DNA of 64,000 nt from Ophthalmolycus amberensis. Taxonomy: Eukaryota; Chordata; Actinopteri; Perciformes; Zoarcidae. The stretch's first letter is position 1. Every line of letters begins with the position of its first letter. The notes under the pieces were generated by a model, which was not told the DNA's origin, searched no databases, and saw only the letters and a program-made list of their open reading frames with translations. The DNA is taken from contig JAFEUB010001103.1 in assembly GCA_024529925.1 (NCBI GenBank), positions 835,001 to 899,000 of the forward strand, given 5' to 3'. Both the position numbers and the translations under genes were made by a program. This document shows, in pieces, positions 50,139 to 63,003 of the stretch.

Positions 50139-53100
50139 TGTGTTTGTGTTGATGAAAGTCCGCTCAAGCCTCGCTTTGCCGCGGGTCTTAACTTAACTTA
50201 CTCATCTTATTTTGCTGTCCGCTGACCTCAGCTGCCTGGCTCTCCGGTTAACACTCGGCTGGCTTGGTTTATAATGTGTGCACGTTTTAAAGGTTCGAGG
50301 AGTTTGACGATGATTAAGTTTGATTTGAATACTGCTGTGATATTTAATTAACAAACATGTTTGTTTAGTCTCTCGAAAGAGAACATTTCTTAAGAGGAGG
50401 GAGGGAGGGAGGGGGGGGGGGGACGTTGAAATGATGCGGTGGCAAGTACAATACCTTTTCAAAGCAGCCGTAATTAGAGTTGGCTGCTGTTCGGAGAATA
50501 GGTGCACAGAAGGCCTAATTAAAGTTCAAGTTTTATTTTCACAATTAGCTTTTTCCGTTCAGATAATTGGGGCTACAAAAAAACAAAGTTTTTCCTACGA
50601 GGTAATTAGGAGAAAAAACAAACGTCTCCCTTATCTTTTGTTTTTACAACCAGATCCAATCAAAGCAACATTTATTGTTTTTCTGGGACACGGAGAAACC
50701 TCTAACTCCTGCAAAGTGGTGTTCAGAAACGCTTCCCCGAGCTGACGTTTGAATATGTAACCAGCATTTCGGTAGGAGCTTTCTGAACAAACCAAGCCGC
50801 AACTGCAAGAACTATAAACTGCCGCAACCTGTCGAGCGAGACTCTGGCTGAACCTCGGGAACCAGGAACAGGGTTTGCTTCCTTGCAGAGAGTCCGGTGA
50901 AGGCGTCGCGGGTCGGAGGCCTGTTTTTGGTTTCTTCCCCCCGCTGCCTGCTGCCCCCCTTTACCCCTAGCGATACACCTTCTCTCTCCCCTGCTTCCCA
51001 GAGTCCCCCCCCCCCCCCCCCCTCTGATCATGTTTCCCTCTGATAAAGATCTCATTACACACAGAGAGGACTCAGAGCCTGAGCCCCACTCGGAGAGAAA
51101 GAGCGAGGGGGGGGGGGGCCGACCAATAAGAAATACTTCTGGAGAGCAACTGGCCCGCGGTGCTGTGAAGGCACCCTGTGTGTCTCTCGCTCCCGAGGAC
51201 AGCTGCGTTTGCCTTCACGTGTGTGTGCACTCCTGCGTCGACATGTCTGTTGTTTCAGCGGCGGATTCTTCGTTTGGTTGTAGCGTCGCGAAGAACCTGG
51301 GCTCAGCGAAGGGGGTTTAGGTTATTTCAGGGGGAGAAATACAGTTTGTTTCTTTCCCCATTATAGTTTTTTTGTTTTTTTTCTTTGCTCCAGATGGACT
51401 CACTTTATACTGCCGGTGGTTTTGGCTGCCACATCACTGAAAACTGATCATTGTGCTTTTTGTGCGTTCATTTCTTTATATTCGGGCAGTCGGGTACATG
51501 AAAACACGCTTTCCTTCCCCGGATTTGGGAGCATTTGCAACTCATTTTATTTGTTTGTGATTTAAAAAAAAAAAAAAAAACCCCAAAAGATTCCCGTGTG
51601 CATGTATGTGATCGCAACTGTTCCTCACGACCCGGAGTTCCAGTTGGTTTTCGTTCGAGACTTATCATCGGGACTGAGTCACAACCGGGGCAACAGCTGA
51701 ATGTAATGAGTCAGTTGGCAGAAACGATAATTTATATATTTATTTATTCAATTCAATTTATCAGTTTGCTGATCAAAAACCACCAAATTTGATTATCGAC
51801 CAGGGGCAAAGGCAATATTGAGACAAATATTTTCTTCCTGTATCACAATATTAATACATTGTGATGTATTATAGTTTCTAGAAACTCTGTTGTGAAACTG
51901 TTTGTGGCTAAACTACCCAGACAGGAATGTCTGAGGTTTATTTTTTCGGTTTATTCCGGGAATTAAAAACCTGACAGGTGGAGATACTTCATCACGTGGC
52001 TAAAACAATCCTGTTGATACAACCAGATGCCACAATAGAAAGAACTCACACGTGTAAAAGGTCTCATGGTGTGTATCGCCCACACACTCTGACAACTCCC
52101 CACATTCTATACTTTTGAATTCATAACTTTTTTTTTTCCTCCAAGAACTTGTCATGTGCGTTTTCCGTGACTTGTGCAGACGAAATGCTGAATCGGTTAA
52201 CCATAAGCAACAGACAAATCCATCGATAATGGCAATAATTGTTAGTTGCCGCCATAGAACAGACTATTGTCTTAGATGTGTCTTAATCTTGAGCACCAGA
52301 GACTGAAACCCTCACGTGGGTGTGACAGACATTAGGCTTAGGTTGTCTGCTGTGAGTCACAGAAAACGATTACAAACATGTTGAAACTCTGCGCGCTTCT
52401 CGACAGAAAAAAGTTAAGAGACGTGGGCCAAAACAAACGCACGTAATTAATATGTGGTCTTTATGTGGTGCGATAATTACACGTGCAATTATTCTGCTCA
52501 TACTACAATTAAAGGACACAGTGTCTGGTATGAAAGGGACAAGTATGAGCTTATGGTGGCGAATGAGTGCTTGAGAGTGCACGTCGGTGTGCCATTGTTC
52601 TTTGTCCAGCCACAGAGGAGCATTAAGGAAGCGTTAGAAGCGTGCCAGCGTGCCCCCTGTGAGAGCGCTGAGGGCCGAGCGGTGGACGAGTGTGGAGTGG
52701 CTGAACAGTGGCTGCCTAACAGGCAGCATAGCGACCCCGGCTTCATTAGACGGAGGCCTGGCTGGCAGCAACCAGGACGTTCCCATCAGCTCCAGCTCTG
52801 CCAAGCGGGAGGCACATGGCGCTGGAAAGGCTTCCCTTAACATTTCTTCTTCTCTGCGTTCTCGCCCGCGTGTTTCGGCTGGATCGAGCGAAAGTGTCGG
52901 GATGCGGAGTTACAGGAAGTGGGGGGGGGGGGGGGGGGGGAGTTGGGGGAAAAGTCTGCCTTTTGTTTGCCATCGTAGTTCTTTTTGCATAAGAGCAGTT
53001 TGAAAAATAAGGGGATTAAACAGGGGGAGGAAAGGAAGCTAATGTAGAGCGTTGAAATGCAGCCCTGGGCTCAACCGCACATCCTTTCAGTCCAGCGTAG

Positions 53101-53694
53101 AGCTCCCAGATTACTTCCATGTGTCAGTGCGAGAGGGGGGAGGGGGGGGGGGAGAGAGGGAGAAGAGAAGAAAGGGTGGACGGGGGAGAGAGAGTGGAGC
53201 GACTTGGATCGGTGGAGATCAGCGGCGGTGTGGGACAGTGGAACGGATCTGTGTGACAGCCATCTCTAAAACCATTACCCCTGCGGCTCCGACTCGGGAA
53301 CTCGTAACCTCCTCCTCTGGACTGACCTCATAGACTTAACTCTTTCTCAGAGAGCTCATCAGACGCCAGGCCCCCCCCCAAAAAACCAGCGGGCAGGCAG
53401 ACCTGAACAGCCAGCTGCACTACGACACGTCATGAGTTGTCACCGGCATACAGGCAGCGAGGGATCTGTGTTACCCCCAGTTTGTGGCCCTCCAAAGACT
53501 TCTGTGGGAAGGTTTGAATGTAATGTGCCAGGAAGGGGACGAGGGTTACCCAACAAACAATGTGGTGGGACTGGGAGCGCATGTTTATTACAATAAAAAA
53601 GGTTATAAAATGATGATGTAATTGTAGACGATGTTTTCTTCATTTCTTAAGTGTTGAAGAACAAAATTCCCCCGCCCAAAACAATTCAACTTTT

Positions 53695-54140
53695 CAATTC
53701 CACTACTTACTCGCTTTACGACAAATTTTACGAGCTTTTTACTGGAGCTTTCAGTCGCTTCTAAAAAATGTGTATTGGACAAAATAGCTTTAGCTCAAGG
53801 ACCACTTACTGGCTTTGGCCTTTCCTGCAGCTTTCAACTGAATCTAAATTACAAAAAGTACAGAAGACTTTGTGAAAGAAACTCACGGTTAACTTACTAG
53901 CTTACGAGGACCATTCAACTAATTATTTAGTCACAAATAATCTTAACTCAAGGTCCACTTACTACCTTTTAGTTCATATTACTTTTCTGGAGCTTTCAAC
54001 CACATGTACAAAATTACAATAAATATATTTGACAAAAGAAAAATCTTGACTCAAGGTCCACTTACAAGCTTTACTATTAAATGTACTTGCTTCATTTTAA
54101 ACGTTTGAACCACATCTAAAAATGACAAAAAGTATAGTAA
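53695..54140. repeat. Diverged tandem repeat, about five copies
   Basis: The phrase ACTCAAGGTCCACTTACT and variants begin at about 53793, 53881, 53946 and 54049, with a partial copy near 53700. Copies are linked by GGAGCTTTCAACCACATCTA-type and ACAAAAAGTA-type phrases. Spacing is irregular, 65-103 bases. The family is repetitive in fish as far as I recall; no coding capacity. Confidence 0.75.
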
Positions 54141-55102
54141 ACCAAAAAAAAACGAAGCAGAAAAAACAACAACCAAATCCTTCCTTTAGATTAATTTAGT
54201 AACTTTGAGAGTAATATATATAGCAGCTTCTCTTTGGGTCCTCTCATGAAGCACACTGAGGAAGACCATGACATGCGGTGAACTTTTAGTCAAACCTTTG
54301 AAAGTAAATTATGAACTTCTGCATGCCACAAGAAATATTTTGTTCTGTTCCAAAAATAATGTTATGTCACTCAAGATGAATATAATATAATTTAATATAA
54401 CTTAATATATTATAATATAATTTGTCCTGGGATTGTTGAACCACTAACCCGATTGACTCCTGAAGTGGAACTTTACTTCTGTAACCAGATAATATCGTAC
54501 AAGTGGAGACTGGATGAGGCATGACCGTACCCAAGCAGCTCTGAACGTATCATTAATGACCATCATGGAGCGCTTTGTTCACTGTTATGAGTACACTAAT
54601 GGAGTGACAGTGTAATTGAATGGAGTGGTAGGATAATAGAATGATAAAGTAATGGAATAGTGTGGTAGCGGCCCCCCCCATTCCCCAAGGGATGCCCCCC
54701 TGTAAGTGTGTCAGTGTGGCAGATGGGCGGTCTGTAACGTCCCCCCCCCCCCCCCCCCCCCTCCCCCACATTAATTATAAAGCATCATAATCCATCTACG
54801 GCATACAGGGGCAGGACATGGAGACTATTAGGGCCAGCATGGAAATGGTACAGTGTATAGTCCTCAGGACTTTACCACTATTGGGCTCCCCGGGCAGAAA
54901 ACTAAAAACACTCATTTCTGCTGTACTCTCGTTTGAGAAGTCCCTTTCTTAAACTACGTGTGTGTCTCTTTAAACGTGTGTCCCACATTTTCAAATGTTG
55001 ACTGGAAGTTTGATTTACCTCCGATTTTTTTCCCCCTACTTTTTATTTTTTTCCCACCATGCCCACAGGCAAGACGGACAACCCCCAAAAAGCATTGGCG
55101 GT

Positions 55103-55148
55103 TTGTGTGTGTGTGTGTGTGTGTGTGTGCGTGCGTGTGTGTGTGCGT
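55103..55148. repeat. (GT)n microsatellite with GC steps
   Basis: About 20 alternating GT/GC units. Confidence 0.9.
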
Positions 55149-57653
55149 GCACGCCTCCCGTTAACCCATTCTGCCAAGTCTTGGCTCAGCCTTTTCTAAG
55201 CAAACTCCCAGCGTGGTCCCGGTCCCCCTTGTGCTGGTGAGAGGAGCTGGAAGAAAAGGCCTGTGGGACTCCCGCTGCTCCCAGGCCCGGCCCCGGCCCC
55301 TCCGCCCACGAAGGGCCGGTCCTGGGATTTGCTGCGCGCCGGGGCTCTGTGTGGCAGCTGTGACTGACGCTTCAATCGCCTCTCCCCGGGACACCCCAGC
55401 GCAGCCCTGCATTCCCTTTCACACCTCGGAAACGGAGGGGAAAAAGACAATTACACACATATTCAGCAACCTCCCTCTCCCAGTCTCTCCACAGTCCTGC
55501 GTCTCTGATGCACGCCCATTGACCAGATCTATGAAAAAAAAAAACATTTCTGAAGTTTCTGTGTTTTGCAAATGGGCTCTTCCAAACAAACTTGCAAATT
55601 AGCTTAGCTGTCTGGACGGCCTGTCTGCAATTTTAGTCTTTATCTAAAGTTGCTCTTGTTTATTTAATCTTTTTTCCGAGTAGTCCTCTCCATAAGTAAA
55701 CAGCAGAACTCGGCTATTTCCTTTTGCGTTTCCCTTGATATTCAGAAAATGTAAGTAACGGAAAAAGATTTGAGCCTTAAAGTGGAGTTAATGCTATCAT
55801 GTATGGATTGTCAGTAAATCGAGTTTGTCTCTGGGCCATTGGAGCAGGGGACTCGTAAGCCAGCGGGATTTAAGTCTCTTAATTGAATTATTTTGATTGC
55901 CGACTTGATTGATGGAGTCAGATGTGGAGCGTTTTCCGTGAGTCTTTTTGTCCGACTAATTCCTCATCCAATAGAGCCAAACCAGACCGATACAATAGGA
56001 ACTTGCAATCAATCACAACCGAGCGTTCGGTTGGGAGAGAAATGTGCCGTCAAGGTCCGAGTTCCACAAGTCACGCAGACGACGTTGAAAAACCCGACAA
56101 TGACATCAGATAGTGGAGCACTCTCAAGTCTAATCTTCCCATAATGCCACGCTAAACCCCACGGAGACCCAGGCTCCTCCCATGGCCTCTGGCTCTCTGT
56201 GTGTCTGTGTGTTTGTATGTGTGTGTGCACGCATGTGTGTGTCCATGCATGTTGGGAAGAGAAAAAGAATTCAAGAGTGAATGGAGATGTCACTGTCAGA
56301 CGCTGGCCTCCGCATGAATCCGCTCCAGAATGGCCATATTGGCAGCTTGTGTGTGTGTGTGTGTGTGTCTGTCGGGGGTCTGCCGTTTCCCCTCCACGTC
56401 GAGCGCGGCAGGACACAGGTCTATATTTCATCCCATTCATATGAGGGGAGGCCGTTTCATCTCCCACACATGTTTCCCATCAGATGTGTGTTTATTCTCC
56501 CCCGTGATGGGCTCGGCCGTGGAAGCCTCTCATCTCTCCGATATTGGAAGTGGGGGAGCGAAGGTCCCGCTAAAGCAAACACAATATCCCCGAACCTCTC
56601 CGCGCTGGCTTTATGAACTATAGAGAGTAAGGCCGAAAAGGCGTTGCGTCGACTCGGTTTAATGAGGAGCCGCGGTAGTTTCTCCCTCTTAAGGCTCTGT
56701 AATATAATATCTCACACTGTGATTTTAAGTCGCTGATCTTAATGTGTGGCGTTCTATTGCTCGGCCGTCTCGTCTTCCGAATTGTTTTCTCCCCCTCTGC
56801 ACTGCAAAAACTTTCAGCTACTTTTAGCTACTCCCCTCGTGTGTCTCTCAAGTCCCCCATTGTGAAACATGACAGCCCGAAAAACCTCCGCCACATCACT
56901 CCTCCCTTCCCCTTCTCCTGCCTCCGAGATGAAAGCTTCTTCTTCTGCAGAAAAACCTTCTGCGAGTCCTTTTTTAAAAGTTTTTTTTATTGTTTTGGCG
57001 CACCGGGGCCCGGGCCTGTGCTGCTGCTTTTAGTAGCTCCGTTTGCTGCACTTTCTGATTTATTTATACACTTCTGATTGTTGCACCTCACGCACGTCGA
57101 GGATTTGAAAAGTCGGAGGCCTTGCATGTGCATCACACGGGCCGAGTCAAATTATTATTTGAAATATACACGAATGCATGAATATATGTATTGCACGAGA
57201 AGCCCCTTGTGCGTCGGGAAAGGGGGAGAGTCTCATTTCCTGTCGTGGCCCTGCTCTGGAATGTAGTGGCGTGATACCACATGCGGCCCTGCCGAACACG
57301 GAGCCGGCCCCGCTGCACCTCTGGCACAATGGAGTGGCCGAGGGAAGGGGAAGTGATTGGGCTCCCATTGGAAGGGGCTGCAGCAGTCGCTTCAAAGCGG
57401 CGCGTCTGGCTGAGGCTTTAATCGGCCTTCTCTCTGCATTAGATGTGCGTCCCGTGATGAGCCTTTGAAGGGAGCGGGCAGTTCTGGCTGGAAAGGTTTG
57501 GGCTTGCACTGCATGGGGTGCTTCTTTTTTTTTTCCTGCGGGCGCTTCGGCTCGGACTCAAACGCGTTGACCCCTAAAGGCGAAATGTGACGAGGGAACA
57601 GCCGTTGTGTCACGTTTTGGATGTGTACACACACACACACACATACACGTATA

Positions 57654-58740
57654 CAGTGGCGGCTGGTGGAAAATGTTCTAGGTAGGGCCATCCTATCAAT
57701 TTCAGCAAACATCGCAGTATGATTTAATGCAAACAAATGAAGGTATCAAACACGCATTATTACTTTGCAGTTAAATATTTAACATTTATTCCAACGCGAA
57801 AACAAGCAGTAAATAACACTTATATAATATAACATGTTCATTTATTGAGATGCCCCTATGGACCTTGTTATAGGAGGTAAAGATCAGGAGAAGTAAACAT
57901 GAAGTGTAATTATGAATACTGATGTTAAATTAAGCTATGATGAGTTTTCACTGTTAATTTAACATCTCTATTACATGTTGATGCCTCCATGTGACCAAGT
58001 TAAGCAGATGAGACTGAGGACAACTATGTAGAATAAAAGATGTTCACTTTGTCCTAATATGTAGCTTGACAGAGTTCTCATGTGTGTCCTGGTGTTCTCA
58101 TGTTTCCTTACCTCCTCATCCCTCACTCCCGTAACTGTCCGTGCTAGGATCCGTCCCCGTTGTTTTAAAAAGCTAAATGAGTTATTAGCATGACGTCATC
58201 CAGCTAGCCAAACCTGTCTGGTGTACAGCTAGTAGTGAAGCTTCGCATGTAGTCTGCTATCGGATTGTGAGGTCAGGCTGATCTGATATCAGCTCTTTGG
58301 CTGCAGGATCGCCGCCAAAGTTCTCCTCTCAAACGGGTCTTGGAGGAGTAGTGCTTGCGCTGGCGCTCGCGCTGTAGAGACTTCTCCTGACGAGAACGCG
58401 CAGCTATGGGCCAGATCGTTCTGGCCCCAAGCTGAATCTATTTCAGGGCGCTGATTGGCTAAATTGTATGTCACTCATTTATATCTTCAATCAGCAATTG
58501 GCTAAACTGCTTCATAGACCCGCCTCTTTTGGGCCAAAACGATTTGGCCCCCCAAGCTGCGCGTTCTGAGACGTGTCTACACACAGGCGGAGAGGACGAG
58601 CAGGAAAATCATATATTTTGCGCAGATATCATATTTTACACATATTACTGGGTACATTCCATAGTTCAAAAACACAAATATTGACAATTTGTATAATTTA
58701 TGATTATTTGTTTTTGTGTGGCTCAAGGTGGGGCCAGTAT
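57654..58740. mobile_element. Probable non-autonomous hAT-type DNA transposon, right end degraded
   Basis: It opens with CAGTGGCGGCTGGTGG, the terminal sequence of a fish hAT group, followed by TAGGTAGGGCCA. Near the other side GTGGGGCCAG at about 58728-58738 recalls the subterminal sequence, but the matching GCCGCCACTG end is missing and a TA/TG microsatellite begins there. The interior has no transposase frame. It carries a pair of inverted arms at 58394-58428 and 58531-58565. Confidence 0.55.
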
Positions 58741-58771
58741 ATGTATATGTGTGTGTGTGTGTATGTGTGTG

Positions 58772-58803
<32 letters not shown>

Positions 58804-58808
58804 CACAC
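58739..58808. repeat. (TG)n/(TA)n compound microsatellite
   Basis: GTGT and TATA blocks directly after the transposon-like segment. Confidence 0.9.
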
Positions 58809-59496
58809 AGTATATCGCAGCGGAAGGTGGTGTGGCTGTGTGTGTGCAGCTGTGGTTGGCAGGCTAAGGTTTGAGTGTGCCTTACAGATGGCGGTAATAA
58901 TGATCAGCTAGCTCTTGTAATGGAGACGGCCCAGTTTGTAATGGCTTCCTAAAACAACACATGGAGCGCCTTTACGAGGCCACAATCCGCCCGGTTATCA
59001 CAGAGCGAACTGTGTGAATGAGAATAGCATCCTGTCAAACAAGCTATTTATTAGCGCGCATATCACACACACACACAATTCATTTTAATACCGAGCGGCT
59101 GCGTCTCGCCTGCGCTCTGCTTGTTAAAGACGAGCGTTATCGGAGGAGACACAGACTCCCGCTACACCAGTTAGGCCGTCCTCCCCCCTTTTTTCTTTTT
59201 TTTTACATTCACTGTTAATGAGCTTAATGATGTGTGTCTCTGCGATTGCATCAGTCAATATGCTGTTCAATATGGGTTTTAGAAACCCACTGACAACTTA
59301 AGCATGCCTGCCTGGATAAGATCTCCCATCCAACGGGAGGAAAGAAAGAGCAACTCATTTGTCTCGGATCGGATGGGACACGTGTTAGCTGTCTTTTGCA
59401 ATCATGAGCCGAGATTGTAAGCGGAGAATAGACTTGTCAGTCAAATTCTGTGATAAGAAGCCAATTTTAAGACTCGGAAGGCAGCTGCGTGTTTCA

Positions 59497-59518
59497 AAAC
59501 AACAACAACAACAACAAC
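59497..59518. repeat. (CAA)n trinucleotide repeat
   Basis: About seven CAA units. Confidence 0.9.
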
Positions 59519-60262
59519 CCGCCGCGTCCCAGTTACAAAAGCGCCCGACGCCGTCTAACATGGAGATCTATTGTTTGTTTGGGGTCGATATCATTTTCAG
59601 CTCATTTTTCGTCTTTCTGTTGCGTTTTCCTTTTTGGTTTATTTTCAGTAAAGTCGTTTCACGTTCCAGAAGGTGTTTAGTTGAAGTTTTATTTCGGCTT
59701 ATGTCAGGAGGTTGGTTGCTATGTTAGAGGCCGGGCACTTTCAGCTTTATGCGTTTAGTGGAGTTTAACAGTCTCTGTGCGGTGATTACAGATGTGCCTT
59801 TCTCCTTTTCAACCGCACCTTCTTTTTTTTTTTTTCTCTCCTCCGCTGCATTTATTTTTTTGTCACATTAGTGCAGCTTTTCAACACATGTACCTCAGAT
59901 CCTACTGGGGGGGGGGGGGGAGAAAGAAAAGTGCAGGCAGAGACCCCTGTGACTCGGGTAAAAGCCGTTTCTTTTATAAACCACGCGGCATTTGATTGAT
60001 CTGTCCTGGTCTTGATCCCTGAGCTCGGCTGATTAAACCTATCCATCAGCTCCTCTTATCAGCTCCCTAACAGATCGACTGCAGGACATCGAACTAAAAC
60101 CCCCGTATTGTTGTTACACAGAAAAAGTCAAAGGCTAAGGACAGGGAGGGAGGGAGGGAGGGAGGTTTGCTCTTCTCTTCAAGGCCTTTTGAACAAAGAA
60201 GAAAAAATCCCTTCTATGTTGTTCTGAAGAAAGAGAAACAGTTTTTGGAGATAAGTATCTTT

Positions 60263-60307
60263 CGTGCTATAGTCGCGAGTGTGACACACACTCGCGACTA
60301 TAGCACG
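60263..60307. repeat. Perfect inverted repeat: 21-bp arms, 3-base loop
   Basis: Positions 60263-60283 are the exact reverse complement of 60287-60307, with ACA between. The arms contain TATAGTCGCGAGTGTG. Pairing stops immediately outside the arms. There is no tRNA, rRNA or known miRNA resemblance; the loop is too tight for a typical miRNA precursor. Confidence 0.95.
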
Positions 60308-61638
60308 TATTGCAATAACCTCTGCAGGAGGTCGACCAGCGGCAGGGCAGATTGTGACAAGAGTGTTTCCCCTCTAGTGGGAAATCAGAAAGTAATGTTT
60401 CCTGTCCGGAGTGCCGGCTCCCCACTAGTGATGTGACCCCCCCGGTCACAGCTCGCACAGCCATCAGCCAGATAATGACATCTCTTTCACTGACAGGCTG
60501 TCATTCACTGTGTTTGTGTGTACACACACACACACACACGTTTGGACGCACGTGCGCGGGCGTGCCCCTCGTGCTCGCACGGCAGCCGTTATGAATCAAC
60601 CGAGCGATTTGCAAGTCAAATATCTCCGTTTCACGAGACGCGCCTGTTATTTTCTGAAATAGATTTTGTGTTTCTCGTCTTGTTAAAGCAGATGCGTCGA
60701 GGCCACTAAAACGTGGATGATTGCGTGTCACTTTGCTCTCATTTATCTGCGAGCATCTATTACCATCATGTTGTCAAGTCAGTGAAACCGGCACAGGAGC
60801 AGCCGACAGATGGGCTTTTGATTGTTCACAGATGTATGATTTTGGGACAGTTTGTTGAAGGTAACGCTTAAGACGGATCCTGAACAGTCTTGAATTACAC
60901 CGATATATGCTTCTTTCACATCCGGGAAACAAACTTGGTTCGCGTAGTGTAACATAAACAGACTCTTTTTTTTGGGGGGGTGGATAACGATCACCTGCGT
61001 GCTGGTTGGCCGTCACTCGACAGCGTGTCGAAATCAGATGGTGGAAAGTTGCAACTTGCTGCCTTATCAAGAAACGATCATCCCGAAGTTTACATAGTCA
61101 GAATTTACTGTTGAAAGAAGATGGTTTATTGAGATCCTGTTGCAGCACGCCCTGCAGAAGCAGGTGTGAACCTGCTGGCTCGCCTTCTTGCCGCTAGTTA
61201 TTTGGAGAGGGGGGGGGGGGGTGAACACTCCCCGAATGCTGGACGGGGGAAGTTGTGTTCGTGGCACACTCATTAACCTGGCATCTAGCTAATCTCCGAG
61301 CTAATTCATTCGGTCCTTTTCGAGCGCTCCTGTGTGTCGCTATCCTCTCCGTGCTGCCGCTCATGGGGGCCCGCGTTCGGAGCGTAGCCATGGCGATGAT
61401 TGTGTCATTATTTGGCGGGCCGGCGAGTGATGTCCCAGAGGGCCGTAGCTGGGTTGTCCGGGCCTGTCGAGAGGGTCTGATTAGAATTGCAAATGGCCGC
61501 CAAGTGTTGTGTTGATTGTGTGTCTCAATATTGGAGACAATCAGGCGAATCAAAGCCCTCAGCTGGAGAGATGGGACCGAGGCACGGCGGGCCTCTCGTG
61601 TTGGCACCGTGTCCTCGGTGCTTGCACAGTGCCCCCCC

Positions 61639-61735
61639 CCCCCACACACACACACACACACACTCTCTCTTCTTCTTCTCTCTGTTGCACTCTCTCTCCT
61701 TGTGGACTCTGTGTGTGTGTGTGTGTGTGTGTGTC
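61639..61735. repeat. (CA)n, CT-rich and (TG)n cluster
   Basis: A CA array at about 61641-61662, a CT-rich bridge, and a TG array at about 61710-61733. CA and TG here are partly complementary and could pair. Confidence 0.85.
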
Positions 61736-62457
61736 CTGAAGTACGTGGACACAGCTGGAGGAAAGAGAAAAGGGGGGAGGACAGAAAGAGCCACTAAATC
61801 CAGTGCACTCGATCATCTGTAGTGTGGCGGTCCTCGCGCAGCTGAGAAATATTAAACACTCTTTATGATAATGACAGAGCGGCCAACTGACATAAATATC
61901 GCAGGCATAAAGTGCTGAAGGATGAAAATGTCCTGTACGTTTGCTCATAACGTAAATTTATCTTTGATTTCATGGCTTCCTGAATCGCTGGAGACAGAAT
62001 TAGCAGCTTTTCATGAGCGGAATTTCTTCTCCCCCCCCCACACACACCTGTCCGCAATGAGGTATATGGAGTCACATATCGAGGGTTTAGGAATCTTCAG
62101 ATATCTGCATGCGGAGAAGCTGTCACGCCCCTGTGCGAATGGAGCCCGCTGGCAGCGCGCCCTTGTTATGGCTGGGTGACAGATTGCGGCGCAAAGTGCC
62201 CTAAACACACACACACACACACACACTTTCGCCGCAAATCACCCGCGAATTGTTCTCCCCCAACGATTGGCCATTACCCCATTATTGACTCACTGTTTGT
62301 ACAGGATTCGGCCAAATCCATCTGAAAGCCATCCAGCGCTGTTGTGTGAGACAGGAAGCTAGTGTTTTATCTCACCGTGTAATTCACTCTGTCAGTCGCA
62401 CACAGAGAGGCCTATCTTCTCTCGTTTCGCTACTGTTGGCTTTTAAAGAATGTCTCT

Positions 62458-62482
62458 GTGTGTGTGTGTGTGTGTGTGTGCG
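62458..62482. repeat. (TG)n microsatellite
   Basis: About 12 TG units passing into GCGCGC. Confidence 0.9.
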
Positions 62483-62980
62483 CGCTCATGCATGCATACG
62501 TCCCTGTCGGAACAGGATAATTCCTCGGGTCATACGCGCTCCCCTTATAGCACCGCATGACCAGTCACAACAGGCATGTGTGAGGCCCAGGTACAGACAT
62601 GCACGAGGGAACAGGTATCGCCACAGGGAGACGACTGCGGACGTTTTACTGCGCCACACACGTTCTATTTCTCAAGCTGTCGTCGCTGTGGGCTAAACGA
62701 AGAAGAGAGGAAAAAAAAGTTTAAAAGGAATGTTTTCGCGCTCGACAGAAGTCCCTGTGATTTACTGTGAGTTTTTTTTTAACCGCCACGTGCGAACGGA
62801 GGGAAGGCCAGGAGCCGTCGTGAGGCTCACGTGTCGGGACGCGAAGCGATCAAATGTCACCAGCCTCGGAACAAAAACCAAATCGGTTGCATGTGAGGGA
62901 GCTGCGGCTAACGGTCCTGTTTATACAGCGCCGTGTGTTGTTGGGGTTGACAAGCAGTTGATGAGAGATCCTTAGAAGTC

Positions 62981-63003
62981 TGTGTGTGTGTGTGTGTGTG
63001 TGT
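62981..63003. repeat. (TG)n microsatellite
   Basis: About 11 TG units. Confidence 0.9.

Noticed and set aside
60263..60307. miRNA precursor
   Set aside because: The 3-base loop and perfect 21-bp stem do not fit a typical animal precursor, and the flanks do not pair.
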